Shown here one piece after another: positions 7,028 through 15,231 of a DNA stretch of 64,000 nt. Under the pieces are notes generated by a model, which did no database searches, was not told the DNA's origin, and worked only from the letters and a program-made list of their open reading frames with translations. The stretch lies in the NCBI GenBank assembly GCA_947493955.1, contig CANLSQ010000001.1:186001-250000 (forward strand), given 5' to 3'. Source of the DNA: an uncultured Sphingomonadaceae bacterium (lineage in GTDB: Bacteria; Pseudomonadota; Alphaproteobacteria; Sphingomonadales; Sphingomonadaceae). A program made the position numbers and the translations under genes. Each line of letters starts with the position of its first letter. The first letter of the stretch is position 1.

Positions 7028-9493
7028 ATGGCTATATCAATTACAAAGAAATTAATGCTCGGTGCGTCAGGTAGTGCGTTGGCTATCGGAGGCTTTGCTC
7101 CGGCATATGCACAAGACGAGGCGGGTGCCGAAGATAGCAATGTAATCATTGTTACAGCGAACAAGAAAGAAGAGAGCATCCAGGATGTCAGCCTTTCTAT
7201 TCAGGCTTTTGATGCCGCAGCGCTCGACAAAGCAGGTATTACCGATGCGTCTCGGTTGGAACTTTTGGTATCAGGCGTTAACTACGCGTTTTCGGGCAAT
7301 GACGCGAAATTCAATGTTCGTGGCGCGAACTCGAACAATACTTTTGCAGACAACGGCTCAATCGTCGGCGCTTATGTGGACGGTGTTTACAAAGCACGGG
7401 CGTCGCAGCAAACACGGGCATTTTTTGACGTAGAGCGGGTTGAGTTCCTGAAAGGTCCGCAAGGAACTTTATATGGCCGTAATACATTTGCCGGTGCGCT
7501 AAACCTTCACACCACAAAGCCGGACCTCACAGACTTCTCAGCAGGGATAGAGGTCGGCTACGAGCGGTTCGATAGCGTCAAAGCCGAAGGATTTATCAAT
7601 GTTCCGCTCGGCGATACATTTGCTGTTCGTTATGCCGGCTATATCCAGAAAAGCGATGGCTTCATTAACAATCTTGCCGGTCCAGATATTGGTCAACAGG
7701 ATGATAAAGGTTTCCGGATCAGCGCGCTTTGGGAGCCCACCGACAATTTCAATCTGATCGCCAGGCTGCAACATACGGCTGAAGATGGGCGCGAAGCTGG
7801 CCTTTTTGGCTATACCTTCCTGTGCCGGAATGTGACTCCATCAGGCCATACTGATGCCTTTGGATCAGAGCGCGATTGTATCAATCCCAACCGCGGTTCT
7901 GCAGGCTTGGGGCCAGCAGCAAATAGTGGTGCTCCTGGTTCTGGCCCTCATACCATCGCGCAAGACTATGTGCCTGATGTGAATTTGGAAGAAACGGTTG
8001 TGTCGCTAGAGGCCAATCTTGACCTCGGTGCTGTCTCGATCAAGTCGATCAGCTCCTACACGGATTTCCAGAACCTGTTTGGGTTTGATTTTGATTTCGG
8101 GCCAAACCCACATGCCATTGGCGGCTTTGATGAAACACTGGAATCCTATAGCCAAGAATTCCAGTTCAACACCAATTTCGATGGGCCGTTTAACCTGACG
8201 GCAGGCGCTTATTATTCCAAAGAGGACACTTTTTATAGCTTCTCGATCTACAACCAGACGGTTCGCGATCCCGCTTTCCCGCGCGTAGTGGCTCCTGTTT
8301 TGGATAATGCGGGCAATCCGGTTCTGGATGGAATGGGCAATCCGTTGTCGCTGCCTGTTTTGACGGCAACGCCAACTGTTGGCTTGAACCGCAGTCTCAA
8401 TGGATTTTTTGCAGACAGTGCTTTTTTGGATATCGAAACATTCGGTATCTATGGACAAGCAGAGTTTGAACTCACCGATCAATTGCGTATCATCGGTGGT
8501 ATTCGGTACAGTTCAGAGAAGAAAGAACTGACCGGCGGCGGTAGTAATTTTACCGCTAACGGCCCTGTAACCGTCGTTCCAGGAGCTGCTGGTTCGTCTC
8601 CCGTCATCATTCCTGATAGCCGCGATGTATTTCTCATCAACGAAAACGCCGCTGGTGCCAATACGGCCAGCCGGACCTTCAACAATGTCGATTATAAAGT
8701 CGGCATTGAATTTGATGTAGCTGATGACGTTCTGCTTTATGCCAACACGGCAACAGGTTTTCTGTCTGGTGTTGTAAACAACAATGGTTCAACGACTGAT
8801 CAGCAAGATTCGCAAGTATATGAAATCGGCCTGAAGAGCATTTTGTTTGACGGCGATCTGACGTTCAACCTCGCAGGACATTATACCGAATATTCCAATC
8901 TTCTGTCGCAGTTCCAGGTCATTGATCCCAATACCGGAATTGGTGTTACATTTAGTGAAAACGGCGGTTCGATCGAAGCCTATGGTGTGGAATTGGAAGC
9001 GGTTTATCGACCAACGCAAGAGTTGACCCTGGCGATGAATGCCGCTTGGCAGGATGTGCAGTTTGGAACATTTGGTCAAACAAGTCCTTATCAATTGAAC
9101 AATGGCACCACGACTACCTTTGTGGATCTGTCAGGAGAAACACCAACATTCTCACCCGATCTGACCGTGTCCCTAACCGGCTCTTATGAATTTGATCTGG
9201 GCGAAGATTTTGGTTTCCTGACACCATATGTCCAGTTCTATTATAGTGACGGATTTGGAACATCGAATTTGTTCGCCATTGATCCAGCCGCGTTCCAGAG
9301 CAGTTATACCAAAACCGACATACGTTTGGTTTGGGACTCGCCTGATCGGAACTATTCTATCGAAGCCTTTATCGAGAATATTGAAGATGAAGCAGTTCTG
9401 TCGCGGAGTAACAATAATGGCGGGGACGACTTGCTACAGTCTTCCTACCTCTATCCGCAAAATTATGGACTGCGTCTGAAGGCGCGGTTCTGA
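7028..9493 (+). CDS. TonB-dependent receptor
   Basis: Outer-membrane gated channel for active, TonB/ExbBD-driven uptake of a substrate. The 821-aa product has a signal peptide (cut near AYAQ, residue ~29), a TonB-box-like stretch NVIIVTANKKEE, a plug domain (DVSLSIQAF to about residue 165, with NVRGANSNN and GPQGTLYGRNTFAGALN) and a 22-strand barrel ending in a terminal Phe (GLRLKARF). ATG at 7028 follows AGGGAGGGAG. It diverges from the LacI-type regulator and carries operator candidates upstream, and two hairpins follow its stop. As the only outer-membrane receptor in the regulon it should import the regulon's substrate. The sequence does not tell whether that is a glycan, aromatic or other compound. 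Confidence 0.95.
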   Translation: MAISITKKLMLGASGSALAIGGFAPAYAQDEAGAEDSNVIIVTANKKEESIQDVSLSIQAFDAAALDKAGITDASRLELLVSGVNYAFSGNDAKFNVRGANSNNTFADNGSIVGAYVDGVYKARASQQTRAFFDVERVEFLKGPQGTLYGRNTFAGALNLHTTKPDLTDFSAGIEVGYERFDSVKAEGFINVPLGDTFAVRYAGYIQKSDGFINNLAGPDIGQQDDKGFRISALWEPTDNFNLIARLQHTAEDGREAGLFGYTFLCRNVTPSGHTDAFGSERDCINPNRGSAGLGPAANSGAPGSGPHTIAQDYVPDVNLEETVVSLEANLDLGAVSIKSISSYTDFQNLFGFDFDFGPNPHAIGGFDETLESYSQEFQFNTNFDGPFNLTAGAYYSKEDTFYSFSIYNQTVRDPAFPRVVAPVLDNAGNPVLDGMGNPLSLPVLTATPTVGLNRSLNGFFADSAFLDIETFGIYGQAEFELTDQLRIIGGIRYSSEKKELTGGGSNFTANGPVTVVPGAAGSSPVIIPDSRDVFLINENAAGANTASRTFNNVDYKVGIEFDVADDVLLYANTATGFLSGVVNNNGSTTDQQDSQVYEIGLKSILFDGDLTFNLAGHYTEYSNLLSQFQVIDPNTGIGVTFSENGGSIEAYGVELEAVYRPTQELTLAMNAAWQDVQFGTFGQTSPYQLNNGTTTTFVDLSGETPTFSPDLTVSLTGSYEFDLGEDFGFLTPYVQFYYSDGFGTSNLFAIDPAAFQSSYTKTDIRLVWDSPDRNYSIEAFIENIEDEAVLSRSNNNGGDDLLQSSYLYPQNYGLRLKARF

Positions 9494-9540
9494 TAATCGC
9501 ACCCCGGTCCTCGACCGGGGGACTCAGTTAAACAGGGGGT

Positions 9541-9568
9541 GGAAGGATCAAAGGCAAGCGATCCTTCC
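9541..9568. other. Hairpin upstream of the receptor terminator
   Basis: GGAAGGATC and GATCCTTCC form a perfect 9-bp stem around a 10-base loop just before the terminator. A smaller GC-rich hairpin (CCCCGGT/ACCGGGG) lies at 9502-9520. Such stacked hairpins may protect the mRNA 3' end; this is inference. Confidence 0.6.
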
Positions 9569-9573
9569 AATTT

Positions 9574-9603
9574 GGGAGAGGTGTTTCACCTCTCCCTTTT
9601 TTT
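9574..9603 (+). terminator. Rho-independent terminator of the TonB receptor gene
   Basis: GGGAGAGGTG pairs perfectly with CACCTCTCCC around a TTT loop and is followed by a run of seven T. It separates the receptor from the convergent SnoaL-like gene. Confidence 0.9.
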
Positions 9604-9662
9604 GCCAATTGAACACATTCTGGGGTTTGGCCCGGTATAACTCCGTGCACCAACTATCGGAT

Positions 9663-10673
9663 TTATAGTCCCTGCATCAGGCGATTGCGCTCCAACAGGT
9701 CGAGACCTTGCACGAAGAAATAGTGTAATAGATCAATATATACCCAGTTCTCGGAGAGTCTGTCGCCGTCGCGGCGATAGATATCAACGACGCGCATTTC
9801 GCTGCCGCCAAGACCGACCGGCATGCCGAGAAAGCCACCTGACAGGCGGTTGTTCAGGTTGGGCCAGCCGAAGAATCCAGCATAATTTCCTTCGGCAAAT
9901 CTTGCCACATGACCGTTGTAGACCTTGTCAGTCAGGCCTTCTCGAAAAGGATATTGATGCTGCTGCTGATATCGCTCAATCGTGTAGGTTGAGCCAATAC
10001 CGGTTGGCCCATACCACGCCATATCTTCATGCCAGCTTTGGGCAAGATATTCCGGCGGACATCTATCATCACCTGACTTGTTGAGCTGATCAAGGTCCTC
10101 AATCATCTGGTTGAGTATCTGCATGGTGCGACTGGCCTCTGCAGGGACCACCGGTTCATTCTGGATGCCATCATTTGTTTTTGGACCAGGCTTGATAATG
10201 TCTGAACCCATTTGCGGCGGCAGCGGATACTGATCCGCCTGCTGCATAACGCTCAATATATCGCAGAAAAATGCTGTCTCTTTGATCTTGCCATCCACTA
10301 CGCAGTGAAATTCGGCATATGGCAGCATGGTCAGTTTGTGTTTCGGCCGAATGCCTAGCCATGGTTCATCAAACAATCCCATAAAATGTCCGCTGCTACA
10401 GACCCAGGTGGAGCTTCCGTCGTCAACGTCATTCTGTCCGGCAAAAAATATAGTCTCCCGGCGTTGCAAGGAATGAAAAGCGCTGTGCAGCGGGGTCCAG
10501 AACGCATCTACCGCATGTTTTGCATCATCTTTGTCGGAAAACGGATGCATTCCGCGCCACTGATATTCTGGCACGATATGGTCAGACAAAACATCGTGGA
10601 GGCCAGCCGATCCTGCCCGGTCAAATGCGTCCTGGTATTCTCTTACAATCTGTTTTGCCTTTTGTAATTCCAT
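9663..10673 (-). CDS. Paired-domain SnoaL/NTF2-like protein 1
   Basis: The 336-aa product consists of two NTF2/SnoaL-like cone-fold halves (about residues 1-150 and 175-336). The second half holds WYGPTGIG, EGNYAGFFGWPNL and ENWVYIDLL, clearly shared with the product of 22385-23428 (WYGPAGIG, EGNYVCETGWPNM, ENWVLVDLL). SnoaL relatives catalyse ring closure, hydration or isomerisation, but many have no known reaction, so I assign none. ATG at 10673 is preceded by GGGAGAG at a slightly long distance; a TTG two codons upstream is an alternative. It diverges from the cupin operon, with one operator candidate 51 bp upstream. Being one of three such proteins in one regulon is unusual. Confidence 0.85.
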   Translation of the reverse strand: MELQKAKQIVREYQDAFDRAGSAGLHDVLSDHIVPEYQWRGMHPFSDKDDAKHAVDAFWTPLHSAFHSLQRRETIFFAGQNDVDDGSSTWVCSSGHFMGLFDEPWLGIRPKHKLTMLPYAEFHCVVDGKIKETAFFCDILSVMQQADQYPLPPQMGSDIIKPGPKTNDGIQNEPVVPAEASRTMQILNQMIEDLDQLNKSGDDRCPPEYLAQSWHEDMAWYGPTGIGSTYTIERYQQQHQYPFREGLTDKVYNGHVARFAEGNYAGFFGWPNLNNRLSGGFLGMPVGLGGSEMRVVDIYRRDGDRLSENWVYIDLLHYFFVQGLDLLERNRLMQGL

Positions 10674-10723
10674 GCTCAACGCACTCTCCCATTAGCAACG
10701 ATATAGCTTATCTCATTGGAAAA

Positions 10724-10737
10724 TGACTTCGAATGCA
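10724..10737. promoter_or_regulatory. LacI-type operator candidate 3 (SnoaL-like 1)
   Basis: TGACTTCGAATGCA, the exact reverse complement of the copies at 6936 and 22249. It lies 51 bp upstream of the leftward SnoaL-like gene, and its centre is 98 bp from the next copy, a spacing that could allow looping between divergent promoters. Confidence 0.75.
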
Positions 10738-10821
10738 ATCATTTTTCAACTTTTAACTTAAGGCCAATCTCCGACTATCACAAACAACCTATTTCTTTGC
10801 AAAAATCTTTTCAATTTAAAT

Positions 10822-10835
10822 TGACTTCGGATGCA
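10822..10835. promoter_or_regulatory. LacI-type operator candidate 4 (cupin operon)
   Basis: TGACTTCGGATGCA, one base different from the copy at 10724. It ends 38 bases before the cupin start codon, placing it over the expected promoter or transcription start. Confidence 0.72.
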
Positions 10836-10873
10836 AAAAAGCCAATAAATCCTAGTCTCAATAAGGGTAAAGC

Positions 10874-11824
10874 ATGACAATCCGTTCTCAAAATGAATCA
10901 GGCTCAGAGAAGCGCTCACCGGTTCAGCTGGTTCGATATGATGAGCTGATTCCATGCTACAATGCTTTCATTGACACCCGCACACCTGGATCGGATCAGA
11001 AAGAGAATTTCACCATAATTGGCCCCGGCGTCTCGGAGAACCCTGACCAGCATGTCCATATCGCCGAACCACATGGCTTTAACATCGGCGCAGCGCGCCA
11101 ACCGCCTGGCTGTGTCAACTCACAGCACAGCCATGAAACCGAAGAAGTGTTTTTCGTGCACAAAGGGACCTGGTCCTTCGACCTTGGCGAGCATGGTGAC
11201 GATGCCCGGATCACTCTGAAGCCCGGTGATTTGATATCCATTCCGACCCACGTCTTTCGAGGTTTCGAAAATATCGGCGATGACATGGGTTTTTTGTGGG
11301 CCGTGCTTGGCAGAGATGATCCTGGTCATGTGCTCTGGGCTCCAGAAGTTTTCAAGATGGCCGAAAAATATGGGCTTGTTCTTCTCGAAGATGGCAGTCT
11401 GATTGATACCAATGAAGGTGATGTCGTTCCCGCCGACAAGAAGCCGATGCCGGTTACCACAGGTGAGCAAGTTGCTGAGCTGAAAATATTCGACAAAGCG
11501 CAATTGCGGGCCTGTTGTACATTCTCAAAACAATCAGCCAGCCGAAATCGCAAGTTAATCGCCGAAGACGGTGAATTGGATTGGCCACATGGTTTTGAGG
11601 TCACTCAAACCCGCCTTGGTGAACAAGAATCGGTTGATCGTTATGAGTTTGCGGGTTCCGAGGTGTTGTTTGTCCATGACGGTGAACTGACGATAGAAAC
11701 GGCTGGTGACGAGATAATTGTTCGGGCAGGGGACACTGCTACAATCGCACCAGGATCGATACGGTCTTTTGTCAACAAATCATCATCCGATGTCGTTTTT
11801 TTGATTGTTCGCGGCAAACTATAA
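10874..11824 (+). CDS. Double-cupin protein
   Basis: The 316-aa bicupin has a first barrel (about 65-145) that keeps a metal site: HSH with His85 and His87, Glu91, and His126 in PTHVFRGF. The second barrel (about 225-310) has lost these residues (EQESVDRYEF and GSIRSF), so only one metal centre is expected. Such proteins include dioxygenases, isomerases and binding proteins; the reaction here is not identifiable. ATG at 10874 follows AAGGG. It is the first gene of a rightward operon (cupin, SDR, SnoaL-like, lactonase-like, RraA-like) and has an operator candidate immediately upstream. Confidence 0.85.
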   Translation: MTIRSQNESGSEKRSPVQLVRYDELIPCYNAFIDTRTPGSDQKENFTIIGPGVSENPDQHVHIAEPHGFNIGAARQPPGCVNSQHSHETEEVFFVHKGTWSFDLGEHGDDARITLKPGDLISIPTHVFRGFENIGDDMGFLWAVLGRDDPGHVLWAPEVFKMAEKYGLVLLEDGSLIDTNEGDVVPADKKPMPVTTGEQVAELKIFDKAQLRACCTFSKQSASRNRKLIAEDGELDWPHGFEVTQTRLGEQESVDRYEFAGSEVLFVHDGELTIETAGDEIIVRAGDTATIAPGSIRSFVNKSSSDVVFLIVRGKL

Positions 11825-11838
11825 GCTGAAAGAAGGCT

Positions 11839-12561
11839 ATGACTGCTCTGGAAGGGAAAACCGCACTCGTCACCGGCGCGAGCAAAGGAATCGGCCGGGC
11901 TATTGCACTGTCACTTTGTCAGGCCGGAGCCCATGTGATTGCGGTGGCTCGTTCGTCAGAAGATCTGAACAGTCTAGGCGTACGACTAGGAGAGCTAGGG
12001 GCAATTTGGGCGGGAGATGCAACCAGCGATGTATTTCTTGAAAAAATTGCTGCGCTAGAATCGCTTGATATCCTGATCAATAACATTGGCACCAACCGGC
12101 CGCAGCCTTTTGTTGAGGTAAGCGATGAAAATCTGGATGTAATGCTTGATATGAATGTCCGCGCAACCTTCCGGATTGCAAGGGAGGCGGCAAAGAAAAT
12201 GGGGCAGGGTGGTTCTATCGTGAATATGACATCGCAAATGGGGCATGTCGGATCACCGGGCCGCACAGTCTATTGCATGACCAAACATGCGATAGAGGGG
12301 TTAACCAAGGCAATGGCGGTTGAACTGGCATCAAAGAGTATTCGCGTGAATTCCGTTGCACCAACATTCATCGAAACGCCAATGACTAAGCCAATGCTCG
12401 ATGATCCAAAGTTTGCAGATTTCGTTAAAAGCATGATCCCGCTTGGGAAAATTGGTCAACCGGAAGATGTTGCTGCAGCCGTGCTTTATCTTTGCAGCGA
12501 TGGTGCTTCGATGGTGACCGGGCATAGCTTGCTCGTCGACGGAGGATGGACCGCACAATGA
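11839..12561 (+). CDS. Short-chain dehydrogenase/reductase (SDR)
   Basis: NAD(P)-dependent oxidoreductase of 240 aa, the usual classical SDR length. TGASKGIG at 12-19 binds the cofactor, NNIG starts at 81, Ser132 and the Tyr145-x3-Lys149 pair form the catalytic triad, and the protein ends with VDGGW, all classical. NAD versus NADP preference is not certain. It is 14 bp after the cupin and its TGA overlaps the next start (ATGA), so translation is probably coupled. With the downstream COG3618 member, one possible role is oxidation of a cyclic hemiacetal or alcohol to a lactone, as in L-fucose dehydrogenase pathways; this is inference. Confidence 0.93.
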   Translation: MTALEGKTALVTGASKGIGRAIALSLCQAGAHVIAVARSSEDLNSLGVRLGELGAIWAGDATSDVFLEKIAALESLDILINNIGTNRPQPFVEVSDENLDVMLDMNVRATFRIAREAAKKMGQGGSIVNMTSQMGHVGSPGRTVYCMTKHAIEGLTKAMAVELASKSIRVNSVAPTFIETPMTKPMLDDPKFADFVKSMIPLGKIGQPEDVAAAVLYLCSDGASMVTGHSLLVDGGWTAQ

Positions 12562-13634
12562 GCAAATTTCCAATCACCCATGTCGCCACTACGGACATTT
12601 CCGAGATGCTTGACCCCGTTCCCGGGCGGCGGATGGATCTTCCCGGTTTTGACGACGAATTTGTCGACTTTCCCGATTATATTATCCGCATAACCGAACG
12701 GATATGGCATGATCGCAAGGTTGATCTGTGCCTGAAATATTATACTGAAAACTGTCTGATCCATACATTGTCGGGGGATATTGTGGGCGCACAAACTGTG
12801 GTCGATAATACCCATGCAACACTGGAGGCATTTCCGGACCGGAGGCTGGATGCAGACAATGTGATCTGGTCGGAAGACGGAGAAGCAGGGCTTTATTCCT
12901 CGCATCTCATTACCAGTAAGATGACCAATTTGGGGCCTTCTGAATTTGGTCCCGCGACTGGTAAAAAGGTCCGTGTGATGACCATTGCCGACTGCGCTTG
13001 CCGCGACAACCAGATTCATGAAGAATGGCTGGTGCGCGATTATTCAGCAGCGGTCATGCAACTGGGGTTTGATGTTGGTGAGACTGCACGTAAATTGGCG
13101 CAGCAAGACATCGCCGCCAACAATTCGCTGATCGACTTTCACAAAGCAGAGCATGAAGCTATTCAGCGCGCCGATACCGATCAATTGCCGGACAATTCAG
13201 CTTCGCAGGAAGCGCAAGATTTCGTAGCGCAATATTTCAGAGATATTTGGAATAGTCGCAATCAAGAAGCCTATGCGGAGCTGTATGATTATCGCGTTGG
13301 TGCCCGATATCCGGGACTAAGGGACTTTTATGGCCCGGACGAAGTGTCGCCCTATCATCAGAAAATTCTGGATACCTTTCCTGATGCCAAAATCCGCGTC
13401 GACCATATTGCAGACATTCCCTATCTGGAAGAGGCGCGTGATATAGCAGTACGCTGGACATTGGCCGGAACGCATAGTGGCGACGGGATTTATGGAGCGC
13501 CGACAAATGCCCCCGTCCTGATCTTGGCAGTCAGTCATTTTCGCGTGATAAATGGGCGTGTCCGAGAAGAAACTACCATCTGGGATGACGTTGCGGTCCA
13601 TCGGCAAATCGAGACCGTCCGGCTATCCACATGA
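12558..13634 (+). CDS. Paired-domain SnoaL/NTF2-like protein 2
   Basis: The 358-aa product contains two SnoaL-like halves: about 35-170 (ERIWHDRKVDLCLKYYTENCLIH to VRDYSAA) and about 215-355 (FRDIWNSRNQEAYAELYDY to TIWDDVAV). It differs more from the other two paired-domain proteins of the regulon than they do from each other. The start is ATG at 12558, overlapping the SDR stop as ATGA, with GGAGGA at 12541-12546; an earlier ATG at 12546 lies within that Shine-Dalgarno and is less likely. Its own stop overlaps the next start. Function unknown; cyclase, hydratase or isomerase are possible for the fold. Confidence 0.83.
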   Translation: MSKFPITHVATTDISEMLDPVPGRRMDLPGFDDEFVDFPDYIIRITERIWHDRKVDLCLKYYTENCLIHTLSGDIVGAQTVVDNTHATLEAFPDRRLDADNVIWSEDGEAGLYSSHLITSKMTNLGPSEFGPATGKKVRVMTIADCACRDNQIHEEWLVRDYSAAVMQLGFDVGETARKLAQQDIAANNSLIDFHKAEHEAIQRADTDQLPDNSASQEAQDFVAQYFRDIWNSRNQEAYAELYDYRVGARYPGLRDFYGPDEVSPYHQKILDTFPDAKIRVDHIADIPYLEEARDIAVRWTLAGTHSGDGIYGAPTNAPVLILAVSHFRVINGRVREETTIWDDVAVHRQIETVRLST

Positions 13635-14527
13635 CGGCACCGGCGCGGATCATTGATGCGCACCACCACCTCTGGGACCTTTCCCATTGCCACTATCCCT
13701 GGTTGATGGAACGCGGCGTGAAACGCTTTTTCGGTGATCCCGAACCAATTCAGAAAAATTATCTGACCTCTGATTTCACCTCTGATCACGGCGATCTACC
13801 CATAGTTAAATCGGTACACATCCAGGTTGGTGTGCAAGAAAAAGACGCGATCAAGGAAACGCTCTGGCTGCAAAGCATCGCAGATAAGCAGGGCTTTCCA
13901 CACGCAATTGTCGCATTTGCCGATTTGACTCACCCTGATCTCGATGCACGACTGGATGCGCATGGCAGAGCCGCAATTCTGCGCGGGGTTCGCCAGATTG
14001 TCGGGCGCAGTGCTGAAGAAGACGCAAAGACCGGCACTTCGGCTTTGCTATTGGATCCGGCCTTTGCCACTGGCTTAAGGCTGCTGGCCAAACGCAAATT
14101 ATCGTTTGACCTACAGCTTACTCCGCCGCTTATGGATGTGGCCGCCAAACTATTTTGTTCGATCCCCGAAACGCCGCTGGCTCTTTGTCACTGCGGCAGC
14201 CCAAGTGATTTTTCGGTCGAAGGTATCGAGCAATGGCGAAACGGTCTTGAAGCCTTTGCCAATCACGAGAATATGATATGCAAAATATCGGGATTTGGCA
14301 TGTTCGACCATGATTGGACTGTCGACACGATCCGGGGTCATGTGCTGCGCGTTATAGATGTTTTCGGGCCAAATCGTATAGCCTTTGGCAGCAATTTTCC
14401 GGTTGATAAATTATATGCGAGCTACAGCGACGTTATGGGGGCATACTTGAAAGTTACCGAAGACTTTTCAGATAGCGAACGTCAGTCCATGTTCCACGAC
14501 AACGCCGCACATTTTTATAGGATATGA
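13631..14527 (+). CDS. COG3618-type amidohydrolase (lactonase-like)
   Basis: TIM-barrel metal-dependent hydrolase of 298 aa. The family includes L-fucono-lactonase, L-rhamnono-lactonase and 2-pyrone-4,6-dicarboxylate lactonase LigI. The N-terminal metal motif is DAHHHLW (His11 and His13), and LALCHCGSP carries the later barrel histidine. The C-terminal block reads FGSNFPVDK, with Asn where the catalytic Asp usually stands (GSDFP/GSDWP); some subfamilies share this Asn. Its start overlaps the previous stop and its stop overlaps the RraA-like start (ATGA in both cases). A lactonase followed by an RraA-fold aldolase recalls the LigI/LigK pairing in gallate degradation, but no hydratase partner is visible here. 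Confidence 0.87.
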   Translation: MTAPARIIDAHHHLWDLSHCHYPWLMERGVKRFFGDPEPIQKNYLTSDFTSDHGDLPIVKSVHIQVGVQEKDAIKETLWLQSIADKQGFPHAIVAFADLTHPDLDARLDAHGRAAILRGVRQIVGRSAEEDAKTGTSALLLDPAFATGLRLLAKRKLSFDLQLTPPLMDVAAKLFCSIPETPLALCHCGSPSDFSVEGIEQWRNGLEAFANHENMICKISGFGMFDHDWTVDTIRGHVLRVIDVFGPNRIAFGSNFPVDKLYASYSDVMGAYLKVTEDFSDSERQSMFHDNAAHFYRI

Positions 14528-15231
14528 TGATGACGCCAGACGAAAATTTCATCCAATCACTCACTCGCTATGACACGCCAACGATATGCAATGCGATTGA
14601 GGTAGCGCAGGGCAAACGCGGTTTTGACGACTATACGCGGGGAACTTTTCAGACAGCGATGAACGGTGCGAAAGCGATGGTTGGCTATGCGAGAACGGCT
14701 AAGATTGCCGGGAAAAATCCATCGACAGAATCGCCGGAAATTATCAAGGCACGCCGACTGGATTATTTCCGATACATGGCGGACGGTCCCAGGCCCGCTC
14801 TCTGCATTATAGAAGATGTTGATGGCCCCAATTGCGTGTCAGCCTGGTGGGGAGAGGTTCATACGGTCGTGCACAAGGGTCTCAAATTGTCGGGTGCCGT
14901 TACTAACGGTGTAATGCGTGATCTCGACGATCATCAGGAGGGTTTTCCTGTCATCGCTGGTTCTGTCGGCCCCAGTCATGCCTTTGTCCGCGTTGAGGAA
15001 TTGGAATGTCCGGTGGAGATTTTCGGAATGAAAGTTAGGCCGGGCGATCTGGTTCATGCCGATCAGCATGGCGCGCTTGTCATCCCGCCAGAAATTATGC
15101 CGGAATTGCAGGCCGCCATCGAAAAGCTGCTAGCGACGGAACAGATCATCATTGCGCCGGCAAAACAGGACGGGTTTGATATCGAAACGCTGGAAACGGC
15201 CTGGCACGAATTTGAGCAATCCCGAACCTAG
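14524..15231 (+). CDS. RraA-family protein (aldolase/decarboxylase-like)
   Basis: The 235-aa product belongs to the RraA / 4-hydroxy-4-methyl-2-oxoglutarate aldolase family (also annotated as demethylmenaquinone methyltransferase-like). It shows the core WGEVHTVVHKGLKLSGAVTNG followed by MRDLD, with the Arg and Asp used for substrate and metal, and ADQHGALVIP. Active members cleave 4-hydroxy-2-oxo acids to pyruvate or decarboxylate oxaloacetate. The regulator RraA itself is shorter (~160 aa), so an enzymatic role is more likely. Three ATGs in a row (14524, 14527, 14530) are possible starts; the first overlaps the upstream stop. Last gene of the rightward operon; its stop overlaps that of the convergent MetE-like gene in a CTAG. 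Confidence 0.85.
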   Translation: MMMTPDENFIQSLTRYDTPTICNAIEVAQGKRGFDDYTRGTFQTAMNGAKAMVGYARTAKIAGKNPSTESPEIIKARRLDYFRYMADGPRPALCIIEDVDGPNCVSAWWGEVHTVVHKGLKLSGAVTNGVMRDLDDHQEGFPVIAGSVGPSHAFVRVEELECPVEIFGMKVRPGDLVHADQHGALVIPPEIMPELQAAIEKLLATEQIIIAPAKQDGFDIETLETAWHEFEQSRT

